Shown here: positions 52,406 to 62,255 of the stretch, piece after piece
Layout: each line of letters opens with the position of its first letter
How positions within the stretch are numbered: the stretch's first letter is position 1
Notes under the pieces: model-generated
Databases searched by the model: none
What the model saw: only the letters and a program-made list of their open reading frames with translations
What the model was told of the DNA's origin: nothing
Position numbers and translations under genes: made by a program
Origin: JAOAGA01 sp964540515
GTDB lineage: Bacteria; CALINM01
DNA length: 64,000 bases
Direction of reading: 5' to 3'
Assembly (NCBI GenBank): GCA_964540515.1
Contig: CAZIMS010000003.1
Location: 1 to 64,000 of the forward strand

Positions 52406-55351
52406 ATGAGACTTATAGTTATCTATGTGCTCTTTGCATTATCTGGTTTCTCTGCGCTGATTTACGAGCTTTTGTTTACCTACTATCTTAAATTGTTTTT
52501 AGGGCACTCTTCCTATTCTCAAACCTTAGTCTTAGCAGTTTTTATGGGAGGATTGACTATAGGCTCTTTTTTAATAGGTTATTTTATTAGGAAGATAAAG
52601 GATCCTGCTTTTTTTTATATTTTAGTAGAGGTTATTGTTGGATTATATGCCATTTTTTTTGATCCTATTTTTAGAAGCTTTATTGACTTTTCCTATAGAT
52701 TTGTTATTCCAGATATTTCAGAGCCCCTATATATAGATCTCTACAGAATAATCTCCTCTACTATTCTAATTATCCCACAGTTTATTCTTTTGGGTACTAC
52801 TTTTCCTTTAATAAGTTCCTTCTTATTTAAACTTGAGAATAACATTAATAGAGGCAAGATTTTAGCAAGCTTATATTTTACTAATACAATTGGTGGGGTG
52901 GCAGGCATCTTTTTGTCAGGTTTTATTCTACTTGATTATTTAGGTCTTAGAGAGACTATAACTTTAGCTGGTTATGTAAATATTTTTATAGCATTAGTAA
53001 TTATCTTTTTACAAAAAAAAGAAAAAATTAAGGACACTACTAAGGATATTACTGATACGTTACCAAATTCTTTAAAATTAGACGATAGATATTATCTACT
53101 TTTTTTTGTTGCCTTTCTTACAGGTTTTTCTTCTTTTATTTATGAAGTGACCTGGATAAGGATGCTATCTTTAATTTTTGGGAACTCTGTTCATTCCTTT
53201 GAGATAATGCTTCTTTCTTTTCTATTAGGACTTGCCTTTGGTGGCTTCTTTTTGAGCAAGAGGATAGAAAATATAAATAATTGTATTTTTTATCTCATCA
53301 AGGTACAGGTGCTTATGGGTTTTTTTGCCATTGCAACTTTGCCTTTTTATAACATTTCTTTTGATATTTTTTGTTATCTTTTTAATATTTTCCCTAAAAC
53401 TCAAGAAGGTTATCATCTTTACAATTTTGTTACTCAATCTATATCCATCTTAATAATGTTTCCTGCCACATTTTTTGCTGGTATGACATTGCCTTTGATA
53501 ACGCATATCTTGATTAAGAATGGCTATGGTGAAAAAGTAATAGGCTATGTCTATGGAGTTAATACTATTGGAGCTGTTTTAGGAATTACTATTACTATAT
53601 ATTTTCTGATTCCTATAATAGGTCTTAAGGATTCTCTTATTATAGGTGCCTTGATTGATATTATGATTGGTATTGAGCTTTTTTTAAAGTTTGGTGGTGA
53701 AAGAAAAAGTTTATTCAACAAAAAATATTTTTACTTTGCTACAGCTTTAACAGTTGTCCTTATAGGTTATTTTTTTGATCCCAAACCTTTAAAGCTTGTT
53801 TCAGGAATTTACAGGACAGGAGAGTTAATCAAAGATAAAGAAGCAAAAATTATCTATTATAAAGATGGCAAGACGGCAAGTATATCGGTTGTAAATATTG
53901 ATGATGCCCTTTCTATTAGAACAAATGGAAAAAGTGATAGTGCTTTATGCATAGATCCTAAGAGACCTCCCGAGTTAGATGAGTACACGGTCTTCTTGTT
54001 AGGGTATCTACCACAGCTATATATGCCAGAGGCAAAGAGTGCTGTAAATATTGGAATGGGAACAGGGGTAAGCAGTAATATATTATTAAGTAATAGAAAT
54101 ATTGAAGAGGTCTATACTGTTGAGATTGAGAAAGAGGTTGTAAAGGCAGGTAAGTTTTTCTCGCCCTTTAATGACCTTGTCTTTAAAGACGCAAGAAGCA
54201 AGATAGTTATTGATGATGCGAGGAACTTTTTCATAAAGAATAAAAAAAAGTATGATATCATTATTTCGGAGCCTTCTAATCCTTGGATAACAGGAGTTGC
54301 TAGTCTTTTTACTAATGAGTTTTATAAGATTGTTGCTGAGGATCTAAAAGACGATGGGGTCTTGGTTCAATGGCTTCAGTTGTATGAGATTGATATTAGA
54401 TTGATGGTATCGGTATTTAAAGCCTTGTCTGAGCATTTTGAAGATTATTATATATACGCACCTAATGATAATGAGGTGCTTATAATATTAAAGAAGAAAG
54501 GGAAGCTGGGGACAATAAAAAGTCTTGTGACAAACAATGAAGTAAATTATTTTTTAAATAAACTAAATATAAATACCCTTTGTGACATTAAAGTCAGAAA
54601 AATTGGCAGTAAAGAGACAATGGAGAAATTTTTTAATACTTTTGATATCACAGCAAATAGTGATTACTTACCTATCCTTGAAAGACAAGCACCAATGGCA
54701 AGATTTATGAATGTTGGTGCAGGAGACTTCTTAAAAATAGCCAATTATTATGTGCCTTTACTTAGATTTTTTGAGGAAGAAAATAAAGGATTTAATTATG
54801 TTACCGATAATAGCTGCTTTTCAAGGTCTAAGATGGCTTATAAAGCAAAAGTTGTAAGAGACATCTTCCTTTATGATGAGATTTGTTATAATACGCCAAA
54901 AGAGATACTGGAAGATATGTTAAAATTAAAAGCATATTTAAAGGATCCAGAAAAAGTTCTTAGCTTTGATGAGAGGATGAATTTACTGTTGGGTCTTGCT
55001 ATAACAACAATTCCCTACTTAGATGAGAGAGATTTGACTAATATGTGGGATAGTGTCATAAAAAGCAAAGCCTATCTAAGAATGACTGATATAGAAAAAA
55101 GTTGGATAGAACTATTTAGGAGTATCAGTGTTAGGGATATTTATAAGATGAGAGACCAGTCAAAAAAGATTATTCTTACTCTCAAGCAGATGCCTCAGAT
55201 AGCTAAAGAGTATCTCTATACCTCTTATTTATTAAGTGATGTCTTATTGGGGTCAAAGAGTAATACTATTAATAATGAGATTAGGATTGAAAGAAGTTTT
55301 TGGGGTGAAAATACAATTATCTATGATTATCTGATGAGCCTATATCTATGA
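52406..55351 (+). CDS. fused MFS-like transporter / spermidine synthase-like protein
   Basis: 981 residues. The first about 470 residues form two similar membrane halves, each starting with a LSGFSALIYELLFT / LTGFSSFIYEVTWIRML signature and containing PLISSFL or LPLITHIL and NTIGGVAGI / NTIGAVLGI. A soluble domain (about 480-760) has the SAM-like site NIGMGTGVSSNIL (about 548), VYTVEIEKEVV, DDARNFFIKNKKKYDIIISEPSNPW and LFTNEFY. The usual Asp of spermidine synthases is replaced by the SEPSNPW form common in fused proteins, so polyamine activity is doubtful. The last about 220 residues are unassigned. First gene of a co-oriented run. Confidence 0.83.
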   Translation: MRLIVIYVLFALSGFSALIYELLFTYYLKLFLGHSSYSQTLVLAVFMGGLTIGSFLIGYFIRKIKDPAFFYILVEVIVGLYAIFFDPIFRSFIDFSYRFVIPDISEPLYIDLYRIISSTILIIPQFILLGTTFPLISSFLFKLENNINRGKILASLYFTNTIGGVAGIFLSGFILLDYLGLRETITLAGYVNIFIALVIIFLQKKEKIKDTTKDITDTLPNSLKLDDRYYLLFFVAFLTGFSSFIYEVTWIRMLSLIFGNSVHSFEIMLLSFLLGLAFGGFFLSKRIENINNCIFYLIKVQVLMGFFAIATLPFYNISFDIFCYLFNIFPKTQEGYHLYNFVTQSISILIMFPATFFAGMTLPLITHILIKNGYGEKVIGYVYGVNTIGAVLGITITIYFLIPIIGLKDSLIIGALIDIMIGIELFLKFGGERKSLFNKKYFYFATALTVVLIGYFFDPKPLKLVSGIYRTGELIKDKEAKIIYYKDGKTASISVVNIDDALSIRTNGKSDSALCIDPKRPPELDEYTVFLLGYLPQLYMPEAKSAVNIGMGTGVSSNILLSNRNIEEVYTVEIEKEVVKAGKFFSPFNDLVFKDARSKIVIDDARNFFIKNKKKYDIIISEPSNPWITGVASLFTNEFYKIVAEDLKDDGVLVQWLQLYEIDIRLMVSVFKALSEHFEDYYIYAPNDNEVLIILKKKGKLGTIKSLVTNNEVNYFLNKLNINTLCDIKVRKIGSKETMEKFFNTFDITANSDYLPILERQAPMARFMNVGAGDFLKIANYYVPLLRFFEEENKGFNYVTDNSCFSRSKMAYKAKVVRDIFLYDEICYNTPKEILEDMLKLKAYLKDPEKVLSFDERMNLLLGLAITTIPYLDERDLTNMWDSVIKSKAYLRMTDIEKSWIELFRSISVRDIYKMRDQSKKIILTLKQMPQIAKEYLYTSYLLSDVLLGSKSNTINNEIRIERSFWGENTIIYDYLMSLYL

Positions 55352-56607
55352 GTAGAGAACATAAAGAGATTAAAAAATGTAGAATTTGTGGTAATGATGA
55401 TTTTGAGGAGATAATATCTTTAGGTAATTTAGCCTTTACAGGCATTTTTCCCAAAAAAAAAACTATATCTGTACCTTATGGTCCCCTAACGGTTATTAAG
55501 TGTTCAGAAAAGAATGGAAAAGGCTGTGGAGTCCTTCAGTTAAAACATAGTTTCGATAAGTATAAGCTTTATGGCGAGAGTTATGGCTATAGGTCAGCCC
55601 TAAATGTAAGTATGGTTAATCATCTGAAAGATATTTCTATGGATATTAAAAAAATCTTGGATCTGAAAAAAGACGATATTATCTTGGATATAGGTAGTAA
55701 TGACGGCACCTTTCTTTCCTTTTTCGAAAAAGATTACATACTGATAGGCGTTGATCCAACAGCTCTAAAGTTTATTAAATATTATAGAGATGACATTATG
55801 GTAATAGCAGATTTTTTTAGCAAAGATAAGGTTATTAAGCTTATAGGTAAAAAAAGACCTAAGGTTATAACTTCTATTGCTATGTTTTATGATTTAGAAG
55901 ATCCTGTAGCCTTTGCTAAAGAGATTAATGATCTACTTGATGATGATGGATTATGGGTATTTGAACAGAGCTATACTCCCAATATTTTTAAAAAAAACGG
56001 CTATGATACAATATGTCATGAGCATTTACTTTATTACTCATTGAGAGATATAAAATTGATCTTGGATAAGTCTGGTTTTAAGATTTTAGAGATAAAACTA
56101 AATAACGTAAACGGTGCGAGCATAAGGTTATATGCTGCAAAAAGTAGATCGAGATATAAAAGTGCTACAAAGAAGATAAAAGCCATCTTGGAATATGAAA
56201 GAAGGATTGGTTTTTATGAAGAGCCTTTTTTTAAAAATTTTAGAGAGGCTATTTTAAGACACAAAGATGAACTAGTTGGTTTTATTGAGAATGAAATCAA
56301 GAAGGGCAAAAAGTTTTTTGGTTACGGTGCTTCTACAAAAGGTAATGTAATCCTACAGTTTTGTGGTATAAACGATAGGCATATTAAATATATAGCGGAG
56401 GTAAATGAGGATAAGTTTGGTAACTATACCCCAGGAAGTTTGATTAAGATTATATCCGAAAGAGATGCAAGGCAGCTTAGACCAGATTATTTTTTGGTTC
56501 TGCCATGGCATTTTAAAAAAGGGATTATTTCAAAAGAAGATTCCTATCTTAAAAGTGGTGGCAAACTGGTTTTTCCCCTTCCTAACTTAGAGGTAATTAA
56601 TGGCTAA
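55348..56607 (+). CDS. sugar C-methyltransferase (SAM-dependent)
   Basis: 419 residues. N-terminal zinc site CRICG (about 11-15) with a second pair KCSEKNGKGCG near 51-61; the SAM domain has IILDIGSNDGTFLSFF (about 109-122) and YDLEDPVAFA; the C-terminal domain has FGYGASTKGNVILQFCGI and FLVLPWHFKKGI. This three-part layout is that of C-methyltransferases acting on nucleotide-linked keto-deoxysugars (NovU/TylC3 type). ATGA overlap with the upstream gene, 8-bp overlap with the dehydratase gene. It suggests a branched-chain sugar in the island's glycan. Confidence 0.88.
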   Translation: MSREHKEIKKCRICGNDDFEEIISLGNLAFTGIFPKKKTISVPYGPLTVIKCSEKNGKGCGVLQLKHSFDKYKLYGESYGYRSALNVSMVNHLKDISMDIKKILDLKKDDIILDIGSNDGTFLSFFEKDYILIGVDPTALKFIKYYRDDIMVIADFFSKDKVIKLIGKKRPKVITSIAMFYDLEDPVAFAKEINDLLDDDGLWVFEQSYTPNIFKKNGYDTICHEHLLYYSLRDIKLILDKSGFKILEIKLNNVNGASIRLYAAKSRSRYKSATKKIKAILEYERRIGFYEEPFFKNFREAILRHKDELVGFIENEIKKGKKFFGYGASTKGNVILQFCGINDRHIKYIAEVNEDKFGNYTPGSLIKIISERDARQLRPDYFLVLPWHFKKGIISKEDSYLKSGGKLVFPLPNLEVING

Positions 56608-57532
56608 TGTTTTTATAGTAGGTGCTGGCGGTCAGGATGGCAGGATCTTGTTGAACTATCTCAAGAATGAAGAGGTTATATGCTTCTATAAAGAGAGGAT
56701 ATCTTTTTTATCTGAAAGAAGGGAGATAAATATAGAAGAATATAAAAAAGAGATAGTTTTTGATATGGTAAGAAGATATAATCCTCAATATTTATACTAT
56801 CTGGCAGGTTATCACCATTCTTCCGAAGAAAGTCAAGGGCTTGATATTGATGTATTTGAGAGGAGTAATTTTACCCATGCAGTCTTGTTTAGTTATTTTC
56901 TGGAAGCAATGAGATTGTATGCCCCTAAGGGTCGTATCTTTTATGCAGCCTCATCTTTAATTTATGGCAATCCTAAGGTAGAGATATTAGATGAGAATAG
57001 GCCTATAAATCCTATATGCCTTTATGGTATTACAAAGGCCACAGGATTTTTTTTAGCCAAATATTATAGAGAAAAACATAATATGTTTGTTTCTAATGGA
57101 ATCCTATTTAATCACGAATCTGAATATAGACCCGAGAGATTTCTTTTTACTAAGGTAATCAAAAGGGCCTTTGCCATAAAAAATGGTTTAGAAAATAAAC
57201 TATTAATTGGGAATCTCAAGGCGGTAAACGACTGGGGATATGCCTATGATTATGTGAAGGCAATGATTAATATTTTAAATCTTAAAAATGCTGATGATTT
57301 TGTAATAGCGAGCGGTGAGGCTCACAGCGTAGAAGAGCTTGTGGAGATAGTTTTTTCCCATTTAGGTTTAAACTATAAGGATTATGTATGTGAAGATAGT
57401 AGCTTAATTGTAAGAAATAAGCCTGTCTTGATAGGAAATCCTTCAAAATTAATTAAAGCGACTGGCTGGAAGAGAGAGGTTAGTTTTAAAGAGATGATAA
57501 TAAGAATTATGGATGCTTTAAGAGATGGATAG
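56600..57532 (+). CDS. GDP-mannose 4,6-dehydratase-like SDR
   Basis: 310 residues. Rossmann start VFIVGAGGQDGRILLNYL, LYYLAGYHHSSEESQ, the catalytic AASSLIYGNP...LYGITKATGFFLAKYY (Ser/Tyr/Lys triad), then GILFNHESEYRPERFLFTKV and DWGYAYDYVKAM, the typical GMD block. The N-terminal dinucleotide loop is GAGGQDG, near the GMD GxxGQDG. Length fits. It would make a 4-keto-6-deoxyhexose for the C-methyltransferase beside it, though a GDP-mannose substrate is only inferred. Overlaps both neighbours by 8 bp. Confidence 0.83.
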   Translation: MANVFIVGAGGQDGRILLNYLKNEEVICFYKERISFLSERREINIEEYKKEIVFDMVRRYNPQYLYYLAGYHHSSEESQGLDIDVFERSNFTHAVLFSYFLEAMRLYAPKGRIFYAASSLIYGNPKVEILDENRPINPICLYGITKATGFFLAKYYREKHNMFVSNGILFNHESEYRPERFLFTKVIKRAFAIKNGLENKLLIGNLKAVNDWGYAYDYVKAMINILNLKNADDFVIASGEAHSVEELVEIVFSHLGLNYKDYVCEDSSLIVRNKPVLIGNPSKLIKATGWKREVSFKEMIIRIMDALRDG

Positions 57533-58235
57533 ACTACTAATTTTTATTCCTACCTACAATGAAAAAGAGAATGTTAAAGAAATGGTTAGACAGATCAACT
57601 CTACAAATTTAGAGTTGGACCTTCTTTTTGCTGATGACAACTCTCCTGATGGAACAGGTAAGATACTTAATGAACTAAAAAAGGAATATAAAAACCTCTT
57701 AGTGGTTCATAGAGAAAAGAAAATGGGTATAGGTAGTGCCCACAAGTTTGGCATTAAATACGCCTATGATAATAATTATGATTATCTGATTACTATGGAT
57801 TGTGATTTTACCCATAGTCCTTCTGATATAACAAAATTTTTGAAAGAAAAAGACTATGATGTTGTAGTAGGTACACGTTATAAAGATAAGAAAAGTTTAG
57901 AAGATTGGAATTTATATAGAAGATTTCTAACAAAATTAGGACATTTCTTAACAAAAACCCTATTATCTTTAGAGTATGATGCGACAGGTGCTTTTAGATT
58001 ATACAATTTAAAGAAGATTGATAGTGAAATTTTTGATAAAGTTGAATCTAATGGTTATGCCTTTTTTTTTGAGAGCTTATTTTTCCTAAACTTAAAGGGT
58101 TATAAGATTAAAGAAGTTCCCATAATCCTTCCCAAGAGAACTTATGGCAGCTCAAAAATGTCCTTTCTTGAGATCTTTAAAAGCCTCAAAAGGCTTGGAA
58201 GACTTTTTTTGTACAGAACTGGAATTTTAAGATGA
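57525..58235 (+). CDS. Dpm1-like polyprenol monophosphomannose synthase type GT2
   Basis: 236 residues. LLIFIPTYNEKENVKEMV, LFADDNSPDGTGKIL, the GIGSAHKFGIKYA block, ITMDCDFTHSPSDI (DxD in MDCD) and VGTRYKDK are all near the N-terminal two-thirds; FRLYNLKKI and the C-terminal PKRTYGSSKMSFLEIFKSLKRL close the domain. This is the closest match in the window to bacterial polyprenol-phosphate-mannose synthase, which feeds GT-C enzymes. The sugar could differ. ATGA overlap with the methyltransferase. Confidence 0.85.
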   Translation: MDRLLIFIPTYNEKENVKEMVRQINSTNLELDLLFADDNSPDGTGKILNELKKEYKNLLVVHREKKMGIGSAHKFGIKYAYDNNYDYLITMDCDFTHSPSDITKFLKEKDYDVVVGTRYKDKKSLEDWNLYRRFLTKLGHFLTKTLLSLEYDATGAFRLYNLKKIDSEIFDKVESNGYAFFFESLFFLNLKGYKIKEVPIILPKRTYGSSKMSFLEIFKSLKRLGRLFLYRTGILR

Positions 58236-58879
58236 CTATGGACTGGGAAGAGTACTGGCAGGCAAAAAAAGTTGGGAAGAGACCTTTTTATGATATTATT
58301 GCCTCTCTATACAGATTTTTTATAATAAGAAGAAGCCTAAATTATTTTATCAAGAAATATGCCAAAAAAGAGAATTATCTCCTCCACGCAGGCTCAGGGA
58401 GTGGTGAAGTAGATAAAGACCTAATATATAATTATAAGATATTTGCTATTGATAGCTCAGCTGAGGCGATGAATATTAACAGAGTTGATAATTATAAAGT
58501 GAGAGGCGATATCTTTTTCTTACCCTTTAGGGATAATACTTTTGATATAGTCTATAATCTCGGAGTGCTTGAACACTTTAGTAGAGGTGAGATAATAAAA
58601 TTGCTTTGTGAGTTTAAAAGAGTTCTCAAGAAGAAAGGCTATCTTATAGTTTTTATACCACCAGAGTTTGGATTAACGGTGGTCTTTTTCAAATTACTCA
58701 AGAAGTTTTTAAAAATTTTTATGAGAAGTGAGGTTGAGTTTCATCCCAAAGAGCCATCGAGACTAAAGTCTAAAAAAGAAGCTCTGGAATTTTTAGATGA
58801 GTCTGGTTTAAAATTAAAAGAATATTACTTTGGCATAAGAGACCTCTTTACTTATTCTGTAATAATAGCTGAAAAATGA
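58232..58879 (+). CDS. class I SAM-dependent methyltransferase
   Basis: 215 residues. LLHAGSGSGEVDKDLI is the SAM glycine-rich loop (about 51-66); NVRGDIFFLPFRDNTFDIVYNLGVLEHFS the acidic and HF catalytic strand (about 90-120), then KRVLKKKGYLIVFIPPEFG. Methyltransf_11-like. Substrate unknown; glycan or lipid-carrier methylation is possible. The DFD-type motif lies after about 88 residues, with an N-terminal DWEEYWQAKKVGKRPFYD cap. Overlaps both neighbours by 4 bp. Confidence 0.8.
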   Translation: MTMDWEEYWQAKKVGKRPFYDIIASLYRFFIIRRSLNYFIKKYAKKENYLLHAGSGSGEVDKDLIYNYKIFAIDSSAEAMNINRVDNYKVRGDIFFLPFRDNTFDIVYNLGVLEHFSRGEIIKLLCEFKRVLKKKGYLIVFIPPEFGLTVVFFKLLKKFLKIFMRSEVEFHPKEPSRLKSKKEALEFLDESGLKLKEYYFGIRDLFTYSVIIAEK

Positions 58880-60429
58880 TCAAGACAGAAAAAAAACTCT
58901 ACATTTTTTTATTACTTTTAATAACCTCAATATTTTATCTGAGAGTTTTCTTCCTTGATTTTGTATGGGATGATATACCTCAGGTAATACATAATACAAC
59001 GGTTAAAAATTTTGATCTTTTCAATATGTTTATAAAAGATGGAGAGTGGGGGATAGCAGTTAGGGAGACAAAAACACCTTACTATAGGCCAATCTTTATA
59101 TTATCTTTAGCCATAGATTACCTTATTGCTGGTGAAAATCCAGCGTTTTTTCATACAACCAATCTAATATTACATCTTCTTCTAACTTTAGCAATATTTT
59201 ATACGCTTTCTTACTACTTTGAGGATAAATTTTATGCCTTTTTAGGCTCCTTGTTTGTAGCTCTTTATCCTGCAAGGGCTGAGGCTGTTGTCTATGTAAG
59301 TGCAAGGCTTCATATTTTAGGAGCTCTTTTTTCGATATTAACCTTTTATCTATTAAAAAGATATTTTACTGAAAATAATAAAAAACTATATTACCTTTCA
59401 GTTTTAACCTTTTTTCTAAGTATCTTTAGTTTTGAGATGAGTCTCTTCTTGCCAGTCTTTGTAATTTTAGAAAATGGCTTCTCAAAGTTGAAAAATACAG
59501 TCAAGATATTGGCGCCTCATATTGTTCTGATTATAATCTATTTTCTTGCAAGATGGTTAGTACTTACGAAGTATATATGGTTTGATGTGCCCTTTCCTAC
59601 AAAGTTTTTTACTGGATTAGCCACTTTTGTTAAGTATTTAGAGATAATTTTTTTCCCCTTTAATCTGAAAACCTTTTATGAAAATTTTGATTATTTCAAG
59701 AAAAATATTGATTTAGATGTGGCTTTTGGTTTTGTCTTGCTTAGCCTATTAATATACAGTCTCTACATATCTTACAAGAAAAATAGGGTAATATTTTTGG
59801 GGCTACTGTGGTTTTTGTTAACATTCTTCTTTGTATCTAATATCCCCTATCTTATGTATCCATCACTAATAGCAGAAAGATATCTTTACTTTCCATTAAT
59901 AGGACTTGCTTTTATTATCCCTGAGTGTTTTAGAGTTTCTATAAAGGATGAGAATAAAAAAAAGATAATAATAGTAAGTGTTACTATTTTGTTTTTAATA
60001 CCTGCCTTCTATTCAATTTATAAAAGGACAACACCTTATAAAAACAATCTTCTCTTTTGGCAAGAGGCTATAAAGGATGCCCCTAAAAATACTTATGCCC
60101 TTGATCAGCTTGCGCAGGTTTATTTAGGAATGAATAACTATTTTGAGGCTTTAAGGCTCTATGAGATAATTGCTGAGATTAATCCAGGAGATTTTGATAA
60201 TTATACAAAGATGGGCAATTTTTATTTAAAATTTGGCAATTATTTAAACGCTGAGATTTACTACAACAAGGCTTTAGAGATAAAAGAGTATGATGAGGCC
60301 TATTGGGGGCTTGCAAGAGTTAATATATTAAAAAATGATTTTGAGAAAGCCAAAATCTACCTTGAAAAGGCTATAAAAATATCCCCTCATAAGAAAAAAT
60401 ATAGAGAAAGCTTACAGAGTATTAGGTAA
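58876..60429 (+). CDS. TMTC-like GT-C glycosyltransferase with C-terminal TPRs (copy D)
   Basis: 517 residues, the shortest full copy. FVWDDIPQVIHNTTV (about 30), YYRPIFILSLAIDYLI (about 69), YPARAEAVVYVSARLHIL (about 132, a variant of HP-E-V-WISAR) and IAERYLYFPLIG (about 333). Three TPRs at the C-terminus (about 410-515): YALDQLAQVYLGMNNYFEA, NYTKMGNFYLKFGNYLNAE, AYWGLARVNILKNDFEKAK. The stop and the next start share TAATG, so copies D and E are co-translated. Confidence 0.8.
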   Translation: MIKTEKKLYIFLLLLITSIFYLRVFFLDFVWDDIPQVIHNTTVKNFDLFNMFIKDGEWGIAVRETKTPYYRPIFILSLAIDYLIAGENPAFFHTTNLILHLLLTLAIFYTLSYYFEDKFYAFLGSLFVALYPARAEAVVYVSARLHILGALFSILTFYLLKRYFTENNKKLYYLSVLTFFLSIFSFEMSLFLPVFVILENGFSKLKNTVKILAPHIVLIIIYFLARWLVLTKYIWFDVPFPTKFFTGLATFVKYLEIIFFPFNLKTFYENFDYFKKNIDLDVAFGFVLLSLLIYSLYISYKKNRVIFLGLLWFLLTFFFVSNIPYLMYPSLIAERYLYFPLIGLAFIIPECFRVSIKDENKKKIIIVSVTILFLIPAFYSIYKRTTPYKNNLLFWQEAIKDAPKNTYALDQLAQVYLGMNNYFEALRLYEIIAEINPGDFDNYTKMGNFYLKFGNYLNAEIYYNKALEIKEYDEAYWGLARVNILKNDFEKAKIYLEKAIKISPHKKKYRESLQSIR

Positions 60430-62210
60430 TGATATCTTTTAAAAAAATAAAAAATGAAAAAATTTATTCTTATTTAGCTTTTATAGTTTTTATAAGCCTT
60501 TTAGTCTTTGCTAATACCCTCTTTTTTGACTATGTGTGGGATGATACTCACCAGATTAAATATAACAGGTCTCTAAGGGATATCAAAAACATTTATGATT
60601 TCTTTCTCAGCCCAATACCTGAGATGCCCATGTATTACCGCCCCATCTTTATGTTGTCACTATTAATTGATTATCAGATATGGGGACCTTCTCCCTTTGG
60701 GTTTCATCTAACTAATATCTTACTAAACATTTTCTCTAATATACTAATTTTCATTGTAGTAGAAAGAATTTTTAAATCGAGGGCTATTGCCTTTATAGCA
60801 GCTCTTATATTTGCTGTTCATCCATCCCATTCTTCATCGGTATCTTATATATCAGCAAGAAATGAGTTACTTTGTGGTTTTTTTGTTCTCCATGCCTTTT
60901 CTTTTTATACAAAATATAAGATGGAAAGAAACAAGAGAATACATCTTTTATTAAGTCTTACTTTTTACATTCTTGCTTTACTATCTAAAGAAATGGCTAT
61001 TACTATGCCTTTTCTTGTTTTACTTTATGAGTATGCCTTTCACAAAGAAGATATAAGAAGAGACTTTAAGCATATATTTCTATTTATCTTTACTACATTC
61101 ATTTATTTCTTAATTAGGCTACTTGTTTTAGAAGCAGAAGCACAAAGCTTTCCTCTTTTATGGAGATTGGCTACATTCTCGAAGGTACTTTTATATGACC
61201 TCTTTATGCTTTTTTTTCCCTTCTTTCATAAGGCCTTCCATAAAGTTGAGATCTTAGAGGGTTTTTCTAACTTTTTATCGTTATTATATCTTTTGTGTGT
61301 CCTGCTGATTTTGGCTTTAACTATCTTTTTAAGCAAGTATGATAGGAGACTCTTTTTCCCCTTTACATGGATTATTATCTCATTAATTCCGGCAACAACT
61401 ATAATAACTTTTATTTACCCTACTCTTGTTGCCGAGAGATACCTATATATACCTTCTATGGGTTTGGCGATGTTTTTAGCTGTTTTTTATTATGATATTT
61501 ATAATCTAATTACAAAAAAATTTCCTCGAAAGGCCCTTTTCTTAAAAATAGCCTTTGGATTAATAACGCTGGTCTTTTTAGTGCTTACATTCGAAAGAAA
61601 TTTTGAGTATAAGGACAATCTAACTCTATGGAAGACTGCTAAAGAGGATGAGCCCTATGAGCCCTATGTTATAGATAAATTAGCGCAATCTCTAATTGAA
61701 AAAAAATATTACGCTCAAGCTGAGGTGGAGCTTAAAAGGCTTGAGATGATAGACTATAATAACCCTCAGGTGCATCAAAAACTTGGTAATCTATATAAGA
61801 GATGGGGAAGATATGATTTAGCAGAGGCTAAATATTTATTAGCTCTAAAATTTGCACCAGATGACAACTTGGTTCTTGATGATCTTGCAGATTTATATAA
61901 GAGAAAGGGTGATTTAGATAGAGCATTAAGTATCTTTTTGCGCTCCATAGAGATAGAGCCTAAGGACTCTAATGTAAACTATGAAATAGGAGAGATCTTA
62001 CTGCAAAAAAATGATTTATTTCAAGCAGAGAAGTTTTTCCTGAATGCCATTGCCTATAATCCAGATCATCATCTTGCCTTTTCGAGATTGGGAGAGATAT
62101 ATATGTTTATAGGAAGAATAGATCTGGCTAAAGAGATGTTTAAGAAAGCCCTTGTATTAGAACCTGAAAATGAGGATTACAAAAACAAACTTTTGATGAT
62201 AGGGCAATAG
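60429..62210 (+). CDS. TMTC-like GT-C glycosyltransferase with C-terminal TPRs (copy E)
   Basis: 593 residues. YVWDDTHQIKYN (about 35), YYRPIFMLSLLIDYQIWG, HPSHSSSVSYISARNELL (about 133) and VAERYLYIPSMG (about 335) are all present. At least five TPRs (about 415-590): QVHQKLGNLYKRWGRYDLAEA, LVLDDLADLYKRKGDLDRALSI, VNYEIGEILLQKNDLFQAEKF, AFSRLGEIYMFIGRIDLAKEM. The TPR tail is longer than in copy D. 1-bp overlap with copy D. Confidence 0.8.
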   Translation: MISFKKIKNEKIYSYLAFIVFISLLVFANTLFFDYVWDDTHQIKYNRSLRDIKNIYDFFLSPIPEMPMYYRPIFMLSLLIDYQIWGPSPFGFHLTNILLNIFSNILIFIVVERIFKSRAIAFIAALIFAVHPSHSSSVSYISARNELLCGFFVLHAFSFYTKYKMERNKRIHLLLSLTFYILALLSKEMAITMPFLVLLYEYAFHKEDIRRDFKHIFLFIFTTFIYFLIRLLVLEAEAQSFPLLWRLATFSKVLLYDLFMLFFPFFHKAFHKVEILEGFSNFLSLLYLLCVLLILALTIFLSKYDRRLFFPFTWIIISLIPATTIITFIYPTLVAERYLYIPSMGLAMFLAVFYYDIYNLITKKFPRKALFLKIAFGLITLVFLVLTFERNFEYKDNLTLWKTAKEDEPYEPYVIDKLAQSLIEKKYYAQAEVELKRLEMIDYNNPQVHQKLGNLYKRWGRYDLAEAKYLLALKFAPDDNLVLDDLADLYKRKGDLDRALSIFLRSIEIEPKDSNVNYEIGEILLQKNDLFQAEKFFLNAIAYNPDHHLAFSRLGEIYMFIGRIDLAKEMFKKALVLEPENEDYKNKLLMIGQ

Positions 62211-62255
62211 AGTATTTAGGTTTTTAAGGTATAAAATTAAAAATTATCTGATAAA

